Of a DNA stretch of 64,000 nucleotides, positions 61,417 through 64,000 are shown in pieces. Within the stretch, counting starts at the first letter, position 1. Each line of letters begins with the position of its first letter. Both the position numbers and the translations under genes were made by a program. The notes beneath the pieces are model-generated. The model was not told the origin of the DNA, did not search any database, and was given only the letters and a program-made list of their open reading frames with translations. The DNA comes from Ensifer adhaerens (GTDB lineage: Bacteria > Pseudomonadota > Alphaproteobacteria > Rhizobiales > Rhizobiaceae): assembly GCF_020035535.1 (NCBI RefSeq), contig NZ_CP083350.1:1312501-1376500 (forward strand). Direction: 5' to 3'.

Positions 61417-62673
61417 ATGGGCCGTTACTCCGTTTTCTCATTGCTTCGCCAGGCGGCGACTGGCAATACGGGATGGCAGCGCGCCTGGCGTGCGGCTGTC
61501 CCGAAACCCTCCTATGACGTTGTCATCGTTGGAGGTGGCGGACATGGCCTCGCCACCGCCTTTTACCTCGCCGAAAACCATGGGATTCGGAACGTTGCGG
61601 TTCTCGAAAAAGGCTATATCGGGGGCGGGAACGTTGGTCGCAACACCACCGTAATTCGCTCAAATTACTTGCTCGACGGCAACACCCAATTCTACGAATT
61701 CTCGATGAAGCTTTGGGAGGGAATGTCGAGCGCACTGAACTTCAACGTCATGTTCTCCCAGCGCGGCCAACTGGTAACGGCGCACTCCGCAGATCAGATG
61801 GACACGTTCAGCCACCGTGCGAACATTATGCGCTCGAATGGAATCGATGCGGACATTCTCGATCGAGAAGAAGTACGCAAGCTCGTGCCATATCTGGACT
61901 TTTCCGAAACGGCACGATTTCCCATCCACGGTGCGATATTCCAGGGACGGGCGGGGACGGCGCGCCATGACGCTGTCGCCTGGGGCTACGCTCGCGCCGC
62001 AAGCGGCCATGGCGTCGATATTATCGAGGGATGCGAAGTCACAGACTTCATCCGGCACGGAGACAGAATTGTCGGCGTCGAGACCACACGCGGGCGCATC
62101 GGCGCAGGAAAGGTAGGGCTCGCGGTGGCCGGTCACACCTCGGTTCTCGGCCAGAAGGCTGGTCTGGAACTGCCGATCGAAAGCCATTTGCTGCAGGCAT
62201 TCGTGACTGAGCCCGTCAAGCCACTCGTTGACCACGTTATCGCCTATGGCGCGGACCACTTTTACCTGAGCCAATCGGACAAGGGCGGGCTCGTCTTTGG
62301 TGGGAACCTAGACGGATACAACTCCTATTCCCAGCGTGGAAACACAGGCGTGCTACGGGAAGTTTGTGAAGCCGCGATCGCGCTGATGCCGAATATTTCC
62401 AGGCTGCGTCTACTTCGCCACTGGGGGGGCATTATGGACATGACGCCGGACGCTAGTCCGATTATCTCGCTGACACCTGTCGACGGCCTCTATCTGAACG
62501 GCGGTTGGTGCTACGGCGGCTTCAAGGCAACCCCTGCGTCAGGCTGGTGCTTCGCGCACATGCTGGCGACCGACCAAACACACGAACTCACCCGTTGCTA
62601 CAGGCTCGACCGCTTCCGGACGGGACACATGATTGATGAGGCCGGAGCAGGCCCGTTCGCATGGCTTCAATAG
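61417..62673 (+). CDS. soxB: Sarcosine oxidase beta subunit
   Basis: 418 aa. Catalytic subunit of the four-subunit sarcosine oxidase, which demethylates sarcosine to glycine with tetrahydrofolate as one-carbon acceptor. FAD motif YDVVIVGGGGHGLATAFYLA, then LEKGYIGGGNVGRNTTVIRS and the covalent FMN His in TARHDAVAWGYAR. It opens MGRYSVFSLLRQA like known SoxB. AGGGAA lies before ATG 61417; the frame from 61396 overlaps the M24 gene. Followed after 10 bases by soxD. Confidence 0.93.
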   Translation: MGRYSVFSLLRQAATGNTGWQRAWRAAVPKPSYDVVIVGGGGHGLATAFYLAENHGIRNVAVLEKGYIGGGNVGRNTTVIRSNYLLDGNTQFYEFSMKLWEGMSSALNFNVMFSQRGQLVTAHSADQMDTFSHRANIMRSNGIDADILDREEVRKLVPYLDFSETARFPIHGAIFQGRAGTARHDAVAWGYARAASGHGVDIIEGCEVTDFIRHGDRIVGVETTRGRIGAGKVGLAVAGHTSVLGQKAGLELPIESHLLQAFVTEPVKPLVDHVIAYGADHFYLSQSDKGGLVFGGNLDGYNSYSQRGNTGVLREVCEAAIALMPNISRLRLLRHWGGIMDMTPDASPIISLTPVDGLYLNGGWCYGGFKATPASGWCFAHMLATDQTHELTRCYRLDRFRTGHMIDEAGAGPFAWLQ

Positions 62674-62683
62674 GAGATGACAA

Positions 62684-62950
62684 ATGCTTCGTATTGCCTG
62701 CCCCTCCTGCGGTGTTCGCGACCAAGGGGAGTTTCGCTATGGAGGCGATGCTACCGTGGAACGGCCCTCCTATGACAACGCCGACCAGGAAGCGTGGTTT
62801 AGGTACGTTTACGTTCGGCCGAACCCGAAAGGACTGCACCAAGAATACTGGCAGCATATCTTTGGATGCCGCCAGTGGCTCGTAGTCGAACGTGACACCG
62901 TAACCCATTCCATCAGCTCGGTCGAATTTGCAAGAAAGCAGCGGGCATGA
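62684..62950 (+). CDS. soxD: Sarcosine oxidase delta subunit
   Basis: 88 aa, small zinc-binding subunit. The first zinc ligands are in CPSCG, further ones in the WQHIFGCRQW region; NPKGLHQEYW is the family hallmark. It starts 10 bases after soxB and overlaps soxA by 4 bases, the standard soxBDA order. Confidence 0.92.
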   Translation: MLRIACPSCGVRDQGEFRYGGDATVERPSYDNADQEAWFRYVYVRPNPKGLHQEYWQHIFGCRQWLVVERDTVTHSISSVEFARKQRA

Positions 62951-64000
62951 CGTCGAACAAAAAGCGACTTCCATCCGGCGGACACCTGGATCGTTCGCAG
63001 GTTCTCAAGTTTACCTTCGATGGTGAGGTATTTTCCGGCTACAAGGGTGATACTTTGGCTTCGGCGTTACTGGCCAATGGCGTCACGCTTGTCGGGCGCA
63101 GCTTCAAATATCACCGGCCGCGGGGCTTCTTGTCCGCCGGCGCTGAGGAACCCAACGCGCTGCTCACCATCGGCAGCGGGGCTCGGCGCGAACCGAACAT
63201 TCCTGCGACGACCGCCGAGCTCAGTTCGGGTCTCGAGGCGTTCAGCCAAAACAATTGGCCTTCCCTGCGCTTCGACCTGCAGAGCATCAATGGACTCTTC
63301 AGCCCGATTCTTTCCTCAGGCTTCTATTACAAGACGTTCATGGGCCCAACCCGCAAGGCCTGGATGTTCTACGAGCACTTCATCCGGAAGGCGGCGGGCC
63401 TGGGCCGTGGAACGATTGAGGTAGATCCGGACAGTTACAGCGCTCGAGATGACTTCACGGAAGTGGCCGTCGTGGGTGCCGGCCCGGCGGGGCTCGCGGC
63501 GGCGACTGCGGCCGCACAGGCGGGAGCACGTGTCGTTCTCATCGAACAGGATTTCGAACTGGGCGGCCAACTCCTGTCGGAACCCGGGGCCACCACATGG
63601 CTCGATGCCGTCCGGACCAACTTGCTAACGATGCCGAACGTCTGCGTCATGAACCGAACAGTCGCGTTCGGCCACTATGACGGCAATTCTCTCGCGCTCC
63701 TAGAAGAGGCCGATCCAGTTGCGACCAAACCCGGCGATGCCCGGAAAATCTTCACGTTGCTGCGTGCAGAGAAAATTGTCTTCGCCACAGGCGCCATCGA
63801 ACGCCCAATGGTCTTTTCCAACAACGACCGACCCGGTGTGATGTTGAATTCGGCCATCAGGACCTATCTGAACCGATTTGCCATCCTGCCCGGTCGCAAC
63901 GTCGTCATCAGCACCGTCGATGACAACGCCTATGCGCTGGCGTACGAGCTTGCTAGCAAGGGTGTGCGCGTTACCGTTGCGGACACGCGTCCCTCGTTGA
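62947..64000 (+). CDS. soxA: Sarcosine oxidase alpha subunit, 3' partial
   Basis: Begins ATG 62947, overlapping soxD (ATGA), and stays open to the window end, about 351 codons of the roughly 1000 expected. The first residues (LDRSQVLKFTFDGEVFSGYK, then GDTLASALLANG and GRSFKYHRPRGFLSAGAEEP) are the typical SoxA N-terminal Fer2-like domain. An NAD-binding fold VVGAGPAGLAAATAAAQAGA follows near residue 176. The rest, including the folate-binding domain, and soxG lie outside the window. Confidence 0.93.
   Translation, partial: MTSNKKRLPSGGHLDRSQVLKFTFDGEVFSGYKGDTLASALLANGVTLVGRSFKYHRPRGFLSAGAEEPNALLTIGSGARREPNIPATTAELSSGLEAFSQNNWPSLRFDLQSINGLFSPILSSGFYYKTFMGPTRKAWMFYEHFIRKAAGLGRGTIEVDPDSYSARDDFTEVAVVGAGPAGLAAATAAAQAGARVVLIEQDFELGGQLLSEPGATTWLDAVRTNLLTMPNVCVMNRTVAFGHYDGNSLALLEEADPVATKPGDARKIFTLLRAEKIVFATGAIERPMVFSNNDRPGVMLNSAIRTYLNRFAILPGRNVVISTVDDNAYALAYELASKGVRVTVADTRPSL

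Noticed and set aside
1..64000. CRISPR arrays, tRNA or rRNA genes, prophage or conjugation genes
   Set aside because: No regularly spaced repeats, cloverleaf-like sequences, rRNA stretches or phage/transfer proteins were seen on either strand.

Overview
The window looks like an accessory catabolic region of an alphaproteobacterium, most likely of the order Hyphomicrobiales (Rhizobiales). That placement is inferred from gene content: six ABC importers in 64 kb, an Ehu-type amine/amino-acid importer, a soxBDA sarcosine oxidase operon, many LysR/GntR/IclR/TetR regulators and moderately high GC. No rRNA, tRNA, CRISPR array, replication gene or phage gene was seen, so chromosome versus megaplasmid cannot be decided.

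Layout. (1) 1-4436: a monosaccharide-type importer (ATPase cut by the window edge, two different permeases, binding protein), followed by two GMC flavoprotein dehydrogenases (4549-7626) and a DoxX-like membrane protein. (2) 8623-10525: an L-2-hydroxyglutarate oxidase and a stand-alone RibD-type deaminase. (3) 10779-15343: a branched-chain-amino-acid-type importer whose inner-membrane LivM subunit is fused to the LivG ATPase and whose LivF ATPase has Arg instead of Lys in the P-loop. (4) 15429-22816: an amidase, Rieske oxygenase alpha and beta subunits, a glutamine-synthetase-like ligase, a phthalate-dioxygenase-type reductase and a LysR regulator. This resembles aniline dioxygenase clusters, in which a GS-like enzyme gamma-glutamylates the amine before dioxygenation, but with an amidase-signature enzyme where those clusters have an amidotransferase-like hydrolase. 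It is the best candidate for an undescribed system. (5) 22851-25535: a complete IS1595-family element with 24-bp perfect inverted ends, an 8-bp target duplication and two passenger genes. (6) 25662-36531: a second Liv importer (also with a LivM-LivG fusion) with a Tat-exported-looking metallo-beta-lactamase-fold hydrolase and a flavin-reductase-like protein, then a divergent RidA-aldehyde dehydrogenase pair, a LysR regulator and an Old Yellow Enzyme. (7) 36595-44567: a third Liv importer in one operon with a CoA ligase, a MaoC hydratase and a RidA paralogue lacking the catalytic Arg, divergent from an IclR regulator with tandem operator-like repeats between them. (8) 44715-45762: TetR regulator and DoxX-like protein.

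(9) From about 46.2 kb the codon use looks richer in G/C: LysR, nitrilase-superfamily amidase, RraA-like protein and a PotABC-type importer (46214-52556), then a convergent gamma-glutamyltransferase. (10) 54923-64000: an Ehu-like importer with its GntR regulator, divergent from two creatinase/ectoine-hydrolase-family (M24) enzymes and soxB, soxD and the start of soxA. The divergent promoter carries palindromes fitting the GntR protein. A reasonable reading is import of an N-substituted amino-acid derivative, hydrolysis by the M24 enzymes and oxidative demethylation by sarcosine oxidase.

Overall each block pairs an importer with a few oxidative or hydrolytic enzymes and a local regulator. Nitrogenous and aromatic small molecules are the common theme. 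Substrates are inferred, not shown by the sequence.
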